Assembly: GCA_900767875.1 (NCBI GenBank)
Contig: CAAGAT010000064.1
Location: 1-27,106 of the forward strand
Length of the DNA stretch: 27,106 nt
DNA from: an uncultured Sutterella sp.
Lineage (GTDB): Bacteria; Pseudomonadota; Gammaproteobacteria; Burkholderiales; Burkholderiaceae_F
Direction of reading: 5' to 3'
The notes under the pieces are model-generated. The model searched no databases and had not been told where the DNA came from. It saw only the letters and a list, made by a program, of their open reading frames with translations. Positions 7,775 to 15,360 of the stretch are shown piece after piece. Position numbers and translations under genes: made by a program. Each line of letters starts with the position of its first letter. Positions within the stretch are counted from its first letter, which is position 1.

Positions 7775-7803
7775 TTGAGCGCGCGCACCGCGCCCCTTAC
7801 AAT
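7775..7803 (+). promoter_or_regulatory. Promoter of maf, implying a leaderless mRNA
   Basis: TTGAGC (7775-7780), a 17-base spacer and TACAAT (7798-7803) make a strong sigma-70 promoter. The expected start, 7 bases after the -10 box, is position 7810, the A of the maf ATG. There is no ribosome site upstream of either candidate ATG (7804 or 7810). Confidence 0.6.
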
Positions 7804-7809
7804 ATGCCC

Positions 7810-8409
7810 ATGACTGCGAATCTTAACCTTATTCTTGCTTCCACCTCGCGCTACCGTCGCGAGCTCCTTGAACGACTCGGCTATCCCTTCGAGTGCAAGC
7901 CCTCGAGCGTGGACGAAACGCCCTTGGAGGGCGAAACGCCCGAGGCCCTGTCGCTGCGCCTTGCCAAAGCCAAGGCCCGCGCCGTGGCCAAGGACAATCC
8001 GGGCTACGTCGTGATCGGCTCCGATCAGGTCTGCGCCCTCGGCGACAAGGCCCTCGGTAAGCCCCACAACTTCGAGGGAGCCGTGCGGCAGCTCACCGAA
8101 ATGCAGGGCCAAACCCTGGTCTTTCACACCGCCGTGTGCGTCATCGACGCGCACGGAGGCGAGCAGACCTGCGTGAGCGACACGCGCATTCGGATGCGCC
8201 CCCTCTCGCCCAAGGCCATTGAGGCGTACGTGCGCCGCGAAGAGCCCTACGACTGCGCGGGCAGCGCCAAGATTGAAAAGCTCGGCATCGCGCTGATGCA
8301 GTCGGTCGACTCCGACGATCCCACGAGCCTGATCGGGCTGCCGCTCATGCGCGTCACCTCGATGTTGCTCAACGCCGGCATCGAAGTCATCGAGGGTCTC
8401 GGAGAGTAA
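7810..8409 (+). CDS. yceF: Maf-family nucleotide pyrophosphatase, YceF type
   Basis: Hydrolyses non-canonical nucleoside triphosphates; the YceF subgroup prefers 7-methyl-GTP. The 199-residue protein shows the Maf signature LASTSRYRRELLERLG at the N-terminus, then SVDE (33-36) and ETPE. The catalytic Asp72 sits in VIGSDQV, followed by LGKP, and the C-terminal block is SVDSDDPTSLIGLPL. The DDPT-LIGLPL ending is characteristic of YceF rather than the YhdE (dTTP/UTP) group. The start at 7810 is favoured because the promoter places the transcript's first base there; ATG 7804 would lie between the -10 box and the start. It overlaps no gene and is followed 5 bases later by the methyltransferase, with which it forms an operon. 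Confidence 0.93.
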   Translation: MTANLNLILASTSRYRRELLERLGYPFECKPSSVDETPLEGETPEALSLRLAKAKARAVAKDNPGYVVIGSDQVCALGDKALGKPHNFEGAVRQLTEMQGQTLVFHTAVCVIDAHGGEQTCVSDTRIRMRPLSPKAIEAYVRREEPYDCAGSAKIEKLGIALMQSVDSDDPTSLIGLPLMRVTSMLLNAGIEVIEGLGE

Positions 8410-8414
8410 CCGTC

Positions 8415-9266
8415 ATGTCCGCGGGACGCCTTTACCTTATCCCCGTGCCGATCACCGAGGGGGATCCGGCGCTGACGCTGCCGGGCGCGACCCTGGCGGC
8501 CGCCCGCGCCTGCCGTCGGTTTCTGGCCGAAAACGCCAAAAGCGCCCGCGCCTTTTTAAAGGCCTGTGCGCACCCGCTGCCCATCGCCGAACTGGAAATC
8601 ATTGAAATCGGGCACGTGCCCGAGGCCGAGCGCTTTGGCGAGTGGCTCGCGCCCATCCTCGCGGGCACCGACACGGCCATCGTCTCGGAATCGGGGTGCC
8701 CGGCCGTGGCCGACCCCGGCGCCGATCTCGTGCGCGCCGCCCAGGGCCTGGGCATTGAAGTCGTTCCCCTCGTGGGCCCCTCCTCGATTTTGCTCACGCT
8801 CATGGCCAGCGGCATGAACGGTCAGCGCTTTCGCTTTCTCGGGTATCTGCCCGTGCACGAAGACGAGCGGCGCGCGGCGATCGTGGCCCTGGAAAAGGAA
8901 AGCCGCGCCACGGGCGAGACGGAACTCTTCATCGAAACGCCCTACCGCAACAACCGCATCCTGGAAGCGCTGGCGCAGACGCTCTCGCCCGAGACGCGCA
9001 TCAGCGCCGCCACGGACGTCACCGGCCGGGCGCAGTCGATCGTCACCCTGACGGCCGCCCAATGGCTCAAAAAGGGGGGCGAGCTTCCCAAACTCCCCAC
9101 CGTCTTTGCGGTGCAGGCCGCAGGCCGCTCCACGGGCTCTTCCTCCGGCGCCGTCCCCGGCCACAAGGTCCTTGTGCAGGGCCGGGCCCCGCACAAGAGC
9201 GCCCAAGGCCGCCCGGGCCGCGAGCACTCTCTTGCGAGGGCGCGCCCCAAAAAGCCCCCCAAATAA
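8415..9266 (+). CDS. RsmI-like SAM-dependent methyltransferase (tetrapyrrole methylase fold)
   Basis: Paralogue of RsmI, the 16S rRNA C1402 ribose methylase, common in Betaproteobacteria beside maf. Residues 1-235 cover the tetrapyrrole-methylase fold: a YLIPVPI start, IVSESGCPAVADPGADLV (SAM-binding loop), PLVGPSSILLTLMASGMNGQRF, and FIETPYRNNRILEAL. The ending KLPTVFAVQA normally closes the family. The GGGDP motif of true RsmI is replaced by ESGCPAVADPG, so the substrate is uncertain and the gene should not be called rsmI. A GGAGAG ribosome site overlaps the maf stop, indicating coupled translation. The last ~45 residues are a basic, Gly/Pro/Arg-rich tail absent from most relatives. Confidence 0.85.
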   Translation: MSAGRLYLIPVPITEGDPALTLPGATLAAARACRRFLAENAKSARAFLKACAHPLPIAELEIIEIGHVPEAERFGEWLAPILAGTDTAIVSESGCPAVADPGADLVRAAQGLGIEVVPLVGPSSILLTLMASGMNGQRFRFLGYLPVHEDERRAAIVALEKESRATGETELFIETPYRNNRILEALAQTLSPETRISAATDVTGRAQSIVTLTAAQWLKKGGELPKLPTVFAVQAAGRSTGSSSGAVPGHKVLVQGRAPHKSAQGRPGREHSLARARPKKPPK

Positions 9267-9315
9267 AGAGACGGACCAAAGACAATCGGCCGGGATCGCC
9301 CCGTCCGACGTCGTT

Positions 9316-9984
9316 TTAGGCGTAAAGGTCCTGCAGTTGCAGCGCCCGCACCAGAGCGAGGACGTCCGAGACGTAGTCGATGGCGGGGAACGCTTCGAGT
9401 TCGGCGCGTCGAGCCGCGCCCCAGGTGACGGCTACGGCGTCGCACCGGGCGTTTTGCGCCAGCTGCAGATCGTGAATCGAGTCGCCGATCATCACCATGT
9501 CGCGCGTGTCCACCCCCGTCTCGTCCGAGAGCTTTTCGAGCATCGCCGGGTTGGGCTTGGGAAAGCTCTCGTCGGCCGTCACGGTCGCTTCAAAAAAGGA
9601 CTCCAGGCCCGTGCGCTCAAAGACGCGGATCAGGCCGGCGCGCGATTTTCCCGTGGCCACGGCAAGGCGCAGACCGGCGCGCGTCATCCGCTCAAAGAGC
9701 TCGCGCAGCCCCTCGACCACCTCGACCTTGGCCTCGCGCTGCAGATACCAGTTGCGGTAGGCCGCTAAAAAATCGTCGAGCCGCTCGGGCGTGAACGCGG
9801 GCACCACGCGGGCAAAGGAATCGGCAAAGGGCAGTCCGATGGTTTCGCGGCAGGCGTTCACATCGGGCCCGGGATAGCCCAGGGCAATGGCCGCCTCTCG
9901 CATGCCCTGGGCAATGAGGCCCGTCGTATCCATCACCGTGCCGTCCCAGTCAAAGACGTAAAGACCGTAGCGCTTCTGGATCAT
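9316..9984 (-). CDS. HAD-superfamily phosphatase, phosphoglycolate phosphatase-like
   Basis: 222-residue HAD subfamily IA hydrolase, cytoplasmic. It has motif I DWDGTVMDT (nucleophile Asp12, acid Asp14), motif II VATGKSR (Thr111), motif III Lys143 in KPNP, and motif IV GDSIHD (Asp168, Asp172). An alpha-helical cap lies between motifs I and II. It resembles Gph and the HAD hydrolase that regularly follows rluC in Burkholderiales, but the true substrate cannot be read from sequence. Its ATG begins one base after the rluC TGA (TGAGATG), so translation is coupled. It converges on the methyltransferase gene with 49 bases between the stops. Confidence 0.9.
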   Translation of the reverse strand: MIQKRYGLYVFDWDGTVMDTTGLIAQGMREAAIALGYPGPDVNACRETIGLPFADSFARVVPAFTPERLDDFLAAYRNWYLQREAKVEVVEGLRELFERMTRAGLRLAVATGKSRAGLIRVFERTGLESFFEATVTADESFPKPNPAMLEKLSDETGVDTRDMVMIGDSIHDLQLAQNARCDAVAVTWGAARRAELEAFPAIDYVSDVLALVRALQLQDLYA

Positions 9985-9985
9985 C

Positions 9986-11014
9986 TCACTTGTCCGTGCT
10001 GCGCGCCTCGAGCGTCTCGAGCAGCGCTTTGAGCGAGGCCTCGAGCGGGGCGATGATCGACAGGGGCTCGCGCGTGACCGGGTGCGTCAGATTGAGGCGC
10101 TCGGCGTGCAGGAACATGCGCGTGAAGGGCACCCCGAGCAGGCCCTTTTTGACCGACTCGTTAAAAGCGTAGTCGCCGTACTTGGCGTCGCCCACCAGGG
10201 GGTGTCCGAGGCTGGCGGCATGCACGCGGATCTGATGCGTGCGGCCGGTTTTGAGTTCCGCCTCCAGGTACGAGACGTCCCCGAAGCGCCGGATGAGCGT
10301 AAAGATCGTGTGCGCCTTCAGGCCCTTTTCCTCGTCGATGCGCACGCGCCGCTCGCCGCTCGGCAGCGTGTACTTGGCCAGGGGCGCTCTCACATGCTCG
10401 CGCTGGTTGACCCAGTCGCCCTGCACGAGAAGCCGATAACGCTTTTGAATGCCGCCTTCGCGCTGCATTTCGTGCAGGCGCACCAGGGCCTTGCGCGTCT
10501 TGCAAACGATCAGGGCCCCGGAGGTATCGCGGTCCAAGCGATGCGCCAGCTCCAAAAAGGAGCTTTCCGGGCGCGAGGCGCGCAGCCGCTCGATGAGGCC
10601 AAAGGCCACCCCCGAGCCGCCGTGGCAGGCCAGACCCGCGGGCTTGTTGACGATAATGAGGTCCCGATCCTCAAAAAGAATCGGTAGCTCGCCCTCGGCA
10701 AGAGGCCGCACCGCGGGCGCTTCGTTTTGCTCGAAGACGGACGTGCGAACGGGCGGGATGCGCACTTCGTCGCCGCGCACGATCTTGCTTTGGCACTCGG
10801 CGCGCTTTTTGTTGATGCGCACTTCGCCGTTGCGCACGATCCGATAGACGTGGCTCTTGGGCACGCCCTTGAGAACGCGCAGCAAAAAGTTGTCGAGCCG
10901 CTGTCCGTCGCTGCGCTCGCCCACGCGAACGTAGTTGACGCGGTTAAAGTCGCTCACCTCTCCTTCGTCGAGAACCGTCACGGTTCGGAGGGCGTTTTTT
11001 TCAATTTCGGCCAT
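9986..11014 (-). CDS. rluC: 23S rRNA pseudouridine synthase RluC
   Basis: Converts uridines 955, 2504 and 2580 (E. coli numbering) of 23S rRNA to pseudouridine. The 342-residue protein has an N-terminal S4 RNA-binding domain (about 38-98, RLDNFLLRVL...GEVRINKKRA) and the RluA-family catalytic motif HRLDRDTSG with catalytic Asp161. LKTGRTHQIRVHAASLGHPLVGDAKYG follows. The ATG at 11014 has GGAA just upstream and matches the usual length (about 320). A position next to, and divergent from, rne is classical in proteobacteria. The assignment to RluC rather than RluD rests on this neighbourhood and the S4 domain. Confidence 0.92.
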   Translation of the reverse strand: MAEIEKNALRTVTVLDEGEVSDFNRVNYVRVGERSDGQRLDNFLLRVLKGVPKSHVYRIVRNGEVRINKKRAECQSKIVRGDEVRIPPVRTSVFEQNEAPAVRPLAEGELPILFEDRDLIIVNKPAGLACHGGSGVAFGLIERLRASRPESSFLELAHRLDRDTSGALIVCKTRKALVRLHEMQREGGIQKRYRLLVQGDWVNQREHVRAPLAKYTLPSGERRVRIDEEKGLKAHTIFTLIRRFGDVSYLEAELKTGRTHQIRVHAASLGHPLVGDAKYGDYAFNESVKKGLLGVPFTRMFLHAERLNLTHPVTREPLSIIAPLEASLKALLETLEARSTDK

Positions 11015-11068
11015 GTTCCGTTGTCTGCTTCTGAGGAGGTCTCGGGCGGCATTGGGGCCCAAGAAAAG

Positions 11069-11075
11069 TTATACT
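11069..11075. promoter_or_regulatory. Overlapping divergent -10 boxes between rluC and rne
   Basis: TATACT on the plus strand (11070-11075) and TATAAC on the minus strand (11074-11069) overlap in an AAGTTATACTT core. They would start rluC transcription near 11062 and rne transcription near 11082. Neither has a convincing -35 box. I saw no better promoter for rne nearer its start. Confidence 0.35.
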
Positions 11076-11512
11076 TACGGCTTATGCGGTGCACGGACGT
11101 ACCCATTCGTTTCGTGTGCCGTCTGAGGGCGCGTCCGCATTCGATCCGTTCATTTTAAGGCCGAATGCGCGCGCTTTTGTCGACGGTCGGCGCGGGAGTA
11201 GTCCCTGTGGCCGGCCGCCCAAGCGCCCGAAACGGTTTCCCTCGGGAGAGCGTCTCGGGTGCCCGTACTGATTTTTTAATGCGCCTTTAATTTGCCGGCT
11301 GCGCCGTTGACCGCGTGTCCGAGCCGACTCAGTTGAGCTGCCCCCGCCCCGGCGAGCGCGTTGCGCCGAGACCCCGGGGACCATCCGAATAATCGGCGGC
11401 AAGCTCCTGAATCCCGCGGCCCGACAGGTGTCGGCGGCACGTCCGCGTTTTAAAGGCCGGGCAGAAACCGTCTCCGAGGGGAGACGGCTGCCGTCACGAG
11501 AAGTTTTTCACC

Positions 11513-11907
11513 GAAACTTCGAACAGGTAAGGATTTTTGGTCGTGCGTTGCGAGCTTTACGTTCGTTTGGTGATTTCGCTCATCGCTCCCGTCATCGGAG
11601 CGTGCGAAGCCGTGTTTGCGCGCCGTACCAACAAAGGACCGACCGGTTTTGTGAGGGATCGAGCTGTCGCTCAGGTTCAGACCGAAGCGAAAGAAGCGGT
11701 GTTCATGTCCGCGCGAGTGCTCTCCCCATCGCGACAGGCTGAGAAAATCAGCCGTCCGACACAATCCGTGCGTCTTCGCTTCTTTCGCCCGCCGCACAAG
11801 GCCGATCCCTTCCCGGGAGCGGCCGCTTTGTGCCGTCCGTGAGCGGCGTCTGTCGTTGCGCGCTGAGCTTTCGGCGCTTCTCTAAGACGAACCTGTTCGA
11901 ACGTTTC
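11513..11907 (+). repeat. Long-range inverted repeat in the rne leader
   Basis: GAAACTTCGAACAGGT (11513-11528) is complementary to ACCTGTTCGAACGTTTC (11891-11907) apart from one extra base. The 11-base core at 11518-11528 and 11891-11901 is exact. Pairing would close a loop of about 360 bases. The left arm also forms the local hairpin 11500-11520, so the two pairings exclude each other. Confidence 0.55.
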
Positions 11908-11942
11908 CGTTAAAGACACTCGTGGGGGCACGCGCCCGACAC

Positions 11943-11971
11943 GACGGTTTTGCGCGTCAGTCAGAACCGTC
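11943..11971 (+). promoter_or_regulatory. Stem-loop immediately upstream of the rne ribosome site
   Basis: GACGGTTTTG (11943-11952) pairs with CAGAACCGTC (11962-11971), with one U-G pair and a 9-base loop. It ends six bases before GGAG (11978-11981), which precedes the TTG start at 11990 by 8 bases. Its location suggests an effect on translation or on RNase E access. Confidence 0.5.
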
Positions 11972-11989
11972 AGCAACGGAGTGTGAAAA

Positions 11990-14900
11990 TTGAAACGCAT
12001 GTTATTTAACGCGACCCACTCGGAAGAAACCCGTGTGGCGATCGTCGACGGCCAGAAACTCATCGATATCGACATCGAGGTTGCCGGCCGCGAACAGCGC
12101 AAGTCCAACATCTACAAGGGTGTCATCACCCGCATCGAACCCTCGCTCGAGGCCTGCTTCGTCAACTACGGCGAAGAGCGCCACGGGTTCCTCCCCTTCA
12201 AGGAAGTCTCGCGCGCCTACTTCAAGGAAGGCGTGGACGTGCGCACGGCCACGATCCGCGAAGCGCTCACCGAAGGGCAGGAGCTGATCGTTCAGGTTGA
12301 AAAGGAAGAGCGCGGCAACAAGGGGGCCGCCCTGACGACCTTCATCAGCCTGGCGGGCCGCTACCTCGTGCTGATGCCCAACAACCCGCGCGGCGGCGGC
12401 GTCTCGCGCCGTATCGAAGGCGAAGAGCGTCAGGAGCTGCGTGAAGCCATGGATCAGCTCGAGCTGCCCGGCGGCATGAGCACCATCGCGCGCACCGCCG
12501 GCATCGGCCGCTCGGTCGAAGAGCTGCAGTGGGACCTCAACTACCTGCTCAAGCTCTGGAGCGCCATCAGCGAAGCGGCCCAGCCGCAGTACGAATACAC
12601 GGAAAACGCCAACGGCCGCTCCGTGACGCACTACACGACGGAAGCCGTGCGCGAGGGCAAGCCCCTGCGCCGCGCCAATCCCGCGCCCTTCCTCATCGTT
12701 GAGGAAAGCAACCTGGTCATTCGCGCCATCCGCGACTACTTCCAGCCCGACATCGGCGAAATCCTCGTCGATACGGACGACATCTACGATCAGGCCCGCC
12801 AGTTCATGGCGCACGTGATGCCCGACATGGTGCCGCGCGTCAAGCGCTACCGTGAGGAAACGCCGCTGTTCTCGCGCTTTCAGATCGAGCACCAGATCGA
12901 AACGGCCTACTCGCGCACCGTGCCGCTGCCCTCGGGCGGCGCCATCGTGATCGACCACACCGAAGCTCTGGTGGCCGTCGACGTGAACTCGGCCCGCGCC
13001 ACCCGCGGCGCCGACATTGAGGAAACGGCCCTGCGCACCAACATCGAGGCGGCCGACGAAGTGGCCCGCCAGATGCGTCTGCGCGACTTGGGCGGCCTCA
13101 TCGTCATCGACTTCATCGACATGGCCGAACCCAAGAACCAGCGCCAGATCGAGCAGCGCCTCAAGGAGTCGATCCGTCCGGACCGCGCTCGCGTGCAGAT
13201 CGGCCGCATCAGCCGCTTCGGCCTGATGGAACTGTCGCGCCAGCGTCTGCGCCCGTCCCTGTCGGAAGGCAACCACGTCACCTGCCCGCGCTGCAACGGC
13301 GTCGGTGTGATCCGCGACACGGAAAGCTGCGCCATCCAGGTGCTGCGCATCCTGCAGGAAGAGGCCGCCAAGGAAGGCACCGGTGCGTTGCACGCGCAGG
13401 TGCCCGTGGATGTGGCCACCTACGTGCTCAACGAAAAGCGCGACGAAATCGCGCAGATCGAGCACCGCTTCAAGGTGCCCGTGGTGCTCATCCCCAACAC
13501 CTCGCTTGAAACGCCGCACTACCACATCGAACGTCTGCGCCTCGACGACGAGCGCCTCGACGACGAAGTGGCCAGCTACAAGCGCGCCGAGGATCTCTCG
13601 CCCGTGGCCGACGATCCCTACGCTCTCAAGAGTGCGCACACCGAAGACAAGCCTCAGCGTCCCAAGCAGATCCCCGTGATCAAGAACGTGCTGCCGCGCG
13701 ATGTGGCGCCCGCTCACACGCCGCGTGAGGAAAAGAAGGACGTCAAGCCGCAGGCCGCGCCGGCCGCCGCGCCCGCCGCGCAGGGCTTTATCGGCAAGAT
13801 CCTGGCCTTCTTCGGCTTGGGCGGTTCGGCCGCTGCCAAAGCCAAGCCCGCCTCCGAGACCAAGAGCGAACGCGAAAAGACTTCCAGCGATCGCCGCCGC
13901 AAGCCGCGCATGCCGGCCAAGGGCAAGGAAATCAAGGAATTTAAGGAACGCGAACGTCAGGCCCGCGAGCAAAACGCGCTGCGCGATCCGCGCGAACGCA
14001 CCAAGGCCCGCGCTGATCGCCGCATCAAGCGTGATCCCTTGAAAAAGCCCGCCGAGGAGGTGACGCAGCTGCAGACCGTGCAGACGGCCGCCCCCGCCGC
14101 CCCGACGGCTCCGGCCTCCGATGAAGCCCGCAGCGAAGAGCGCCGCGTGCACCGTCCCCGCCGTCCGCGCCGCGAAGACGCACTGGTGGAAAATGCCCCC
14201 GCCGTGACCGTGGAAACGCAGGTCCAGGCTCAGGCTCCGGTGCAGGAAGCCGCCGCCCCGGCCGCTCCTGTTGCCCCCGTCGCCGCCGAAGCGGTGCAGA
14301 CCGTGACGACCGAGCCGAGCGCCGCCGAAACGCCCAGCGTTCAGGCCGCTCCCGCTCAGGAGACGGAAGCCAAGCCGCGCCGTCCGCGCAAGCCGCGTCA
14401 GGCGCGCAACGCCGACGAGCCGGTCGACAACTCGCTCGAGGCCCTGCGCGCCGGTGCGGGCAGCGACGAAGTGCCGCCCGTGCCCGAAGCGATTCTGGCC
14501 ATGCAGGAAGACATCGCCCGTGACGAGGCCGAACCGAGCGAAAAGACCGATGCGCCCGAGTCCGACGAAACGACCGTGATCGAAAGCGAAAGCCGTCGCC
14601 GCCGTCCGCGTCGCCGTCGTCGTCCGACCAAGAACGCCGACACCGTGACGCTCACGGACGCCGAAGCGTCTGAAATGGCCGCCCCGGCGACCGAAGTCCC
14701 GGCCGCACAGGAGGTCAAGACCGAAGAGAGCGCCGAGTCGGCGCCGGCTCCCGCGGCCGAACCCGCGCCTCTGGCCGACACCCTGACCGCACCGGTTGAG
14801 GTGGAGGTCAAGGCCGAGCCCGCCGTCGAGGCCGCCGCGCCTGCTCATCCGCAAGCGGTCGCGGTCGAGGCCGCCCCCGTGGTGGCCGACATCGCCGCGC

Positions 14901-15076
14901 ACCTGACGGAAAACCTCGCCAAGGCGGGGCTGACGCAGGTCGAAACGGATCCGGCGCTCGTCACTCCACTTTCCTACGAGGCCAAGCCCGTGGCGGGTCG
15001 TCCCCGTCCCAAGCTCGAAATCATTGAGGAGGGGCCCCTGACGCAGGTCGAAACCGACCCCAAGTACAAGGCTTAA
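11990..15076 (+). CDS. rne: Ribonuclease E
   Basis: Essential endoribonuclease for mRNA decay and rRNA/tRNA maturation. 1028 residues. The catalytic half has an N-terminal MKRMLFNATHSEETRVAI, an S1 domain (about 38-125), the DNase I-like region with Mg-binding Asp331 (AVDVNSARATRG) and Asp374 (IVIDFIDM), and the Zn-link TCPRCNG (Cys432, Cys435). The second half is disordered. It carries an amphipathic GFIGKILAFFGLG (599-611), a likely membrane anchor, Arg-rich RNA-binding patches (about 633-685 and 715-730), then Ala/Pro/Glu-rich sequence. LTQVETDP occurs twice near the end (981-988, 1017-1024). The TTG at 11990 is chosen because GGAG lies 8 bases before it and MKRMLFNAT is the usual betaproteobacterial start. 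A poor start codon and a long leader suggest controlled expression. Confidence 0.97.
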   Translation: MKRMLFNATHSEETRVAIVDGQKLIDIDIEVAGREQRKSNIYKGVITRIEPSLEACFVNYGEERHGFLPFKEVSRAYFKEGVDVRTATIREALTEGQELIVQVEKEERGNKGAALTTFISLAGRYLVLMPNNPRGGGVSRRIEGEERQELREAMDQLELPGGMSTIARTAGIGRSVEELQWDLNYLLKLWSAISEAAQPQYEYTENANGRSVTHYTTEAVREGKPLRRANPAPFLIVEESNLVIRAIRDYFQPDIGEILVDTDDIYDQARQFMAHVMPDMVPRVKRYREETPLFSRFQIEHQIETAYSRTVPLPSGGAIVIDHTEALVAVDVNSARATRGADIEETALRTNIEAADEVARQMRLRDLGGLIVIDFIDMAEPKNQRQIEQRLKESIRPDRARVQIGRISRFGLMELSRQRLRPSLSEGNHVTCPRCNGVGVIRDTESCAIQVLRILQEEAAKEGTGALHAQVPVDVATYVLNEKRDEIAQIEHRFKVPVVLIPNTSLETPHYHIERLRLDDERLDDEVASYKRAEDLSPVADDPYALKSAHTEDKPQRPKQIPVIKNVLPRDVAPAHTPREEKKDVKPQAAPAAAPAAQGFIGKILAFFGLGGSAAAKAKPASETKSEREKTSSDRRRKPRMPAKGKEIKEFKERERQAREQNALRDPRERTKARADRRIKRDPLKKPAEEVTQLQTVQTAAPAAPTAPASDEARSEERRVHRPRRPRREDALVENAPAVTVETQVQAQAPVQEAAAPAAPVAPVAAEAVQTVTTEPSAAETPSVQAAPAQETEAKPRRPRKPRQARNADEPVDNSLEALRAGAGSDEVPPVPEAILAMQEDIARDEAEPSEKTDAPESDETTVIESESRRRRPRRRRRPTKNADTVTLTDAEASEMAAPATEVPAAQEVKTEESAESAPAPAAEPAPLADTLTAPVEVEVKAEPAVEAAAPAHPQAVAVEAAPVVADIAAHLTENLAKAGLTQVETDPALVTPLSYEAKPVAGRPRPKLEIIEEGPLTQVETDPKYKA
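14930..15054 (+). repeat. Direct repeat encoding LTQVETDP at the RNase E C-terminus
   Basis: The 17 bases CTGACGCAGGTCGAAAC occur at 14930-14946 and 15038-15054, in the same reading frame and 108 bases apart. Both encode LTQVETDP. The flanking sequence differs, so either a local duplication has diverged around a selected motif or the motif is repeated by selection. Confidence 0.7.
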
Positions 15077-15098
15077 ATTTCCTTAGGGTTTGAGTGTT

Positions 15099-15136
15099 GA
15101 ACGCCCCCTGCCGACAACAAGTCGGCGGGGGCGTTC
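15099..15136 (+). terminator. Strong hairpin 3' of rne
   Basis: GAACGCCCCC-T-GCCGAC (15099-15115) pairs with GTCGGCGGGGGCGTTC (15121-15136), giving 16 pairs with one bulged T and an AACAA loop, 22 bases after the rne stop. Only a short GCTTTG follows, so it may act as a terminator or as a 3'-end stabiliser. Confidence 0.6.
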
Positions 15137-15264
15137 GCTTTGGGGAAAAGGCGGATCGCCAAAAGGTCTTTTTCTCCTTTGCCCTCAAGACCTTGCGCAG
15201 GGTTTGCCGCGGCCGATTTGCAACAGTTTCTCGCCTTCTCTTAGGGCCTATTGACTAGCTTTAA

Positions 15265-15319
15265 TTGTCAGAAAACAACAAGGTTTGATCTCGATGAAAC
15301 TTTGGCCGATTTCTGACAA
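15265..15319 (+). promoter_or_regulatory. Nested inverted repeat upstream of the symporter gene
   Basis: TTGTCAGAAA (15265-15274) and TTTCTGACAA (15310-15319) are exact reverse complements. Inside them AAGGTTT (15280-15286) pairs with AAACTTT (15297-15303) with one G-T. A7T5 follows. The region is notably AT-rich compared with its surroundings and sits upstream of the likely promoter. It could be an operator or an RNA element. The remainder of the 15077-15478 gap shows nothing further. Confidence 0.4.
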
Positions 15320-15360
15320 AAAAATTTTTGCGCAGGGCACACATTTGCGGCGTCGGTTCC

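Larger units (their letters stand above)
11082..11989 (+). promoter_or_regulatory. Long structured 5' leader region of rne
   Basis: About 900 bases without a credible gene precede rne. Hairpins visible on the plus strand are: 11468-11475/11480-11487 (8 pairs, GAGG loop); 11500-11506/11514-11520 (7 pairs); 11584-11589/11597-11602 (6); 11687-11698/11777-11788 (12 exact pairs) enclosing 11737-11742/11748-11753 (6); 11794-11802/11825-11833 (9, one wobble); and 11943-11952/11962-11971 (10, one wobble). In enterobacteria and pseudomonads the rne leader is structured and mediates cleavage of its own mRNA by RNase E. By analogy this may be the local equivalent, though no sequence match to those elements is apparent to me. 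Confidence 0.5.

Noticed and set aside
11271..11276. T-run in the rne leader as an early transcription terminator
   Set aside because: No convincing stem immediately precedes it; the best pairing (CGG/CCG) is only three bases.
11428..11742. A 104-codon frame inside the rne leader (and a 60-codon one at 11089-11271)
   Set aside because: Arg/Ser-rich composition, no ribosome site and no protein-like pattern. It overlaps the strong RNA stems, so I treat it as non-coding.
12002..14902. A 966-codon open frame on the minus strand opposite rne
   Set aside because: It mirrors a GC-rich gene in the antisense frame, is rich in Gly/Arg/His/Ala low-complexity sequence and shows no family resemblance. 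Rne on the plus strand is certain.
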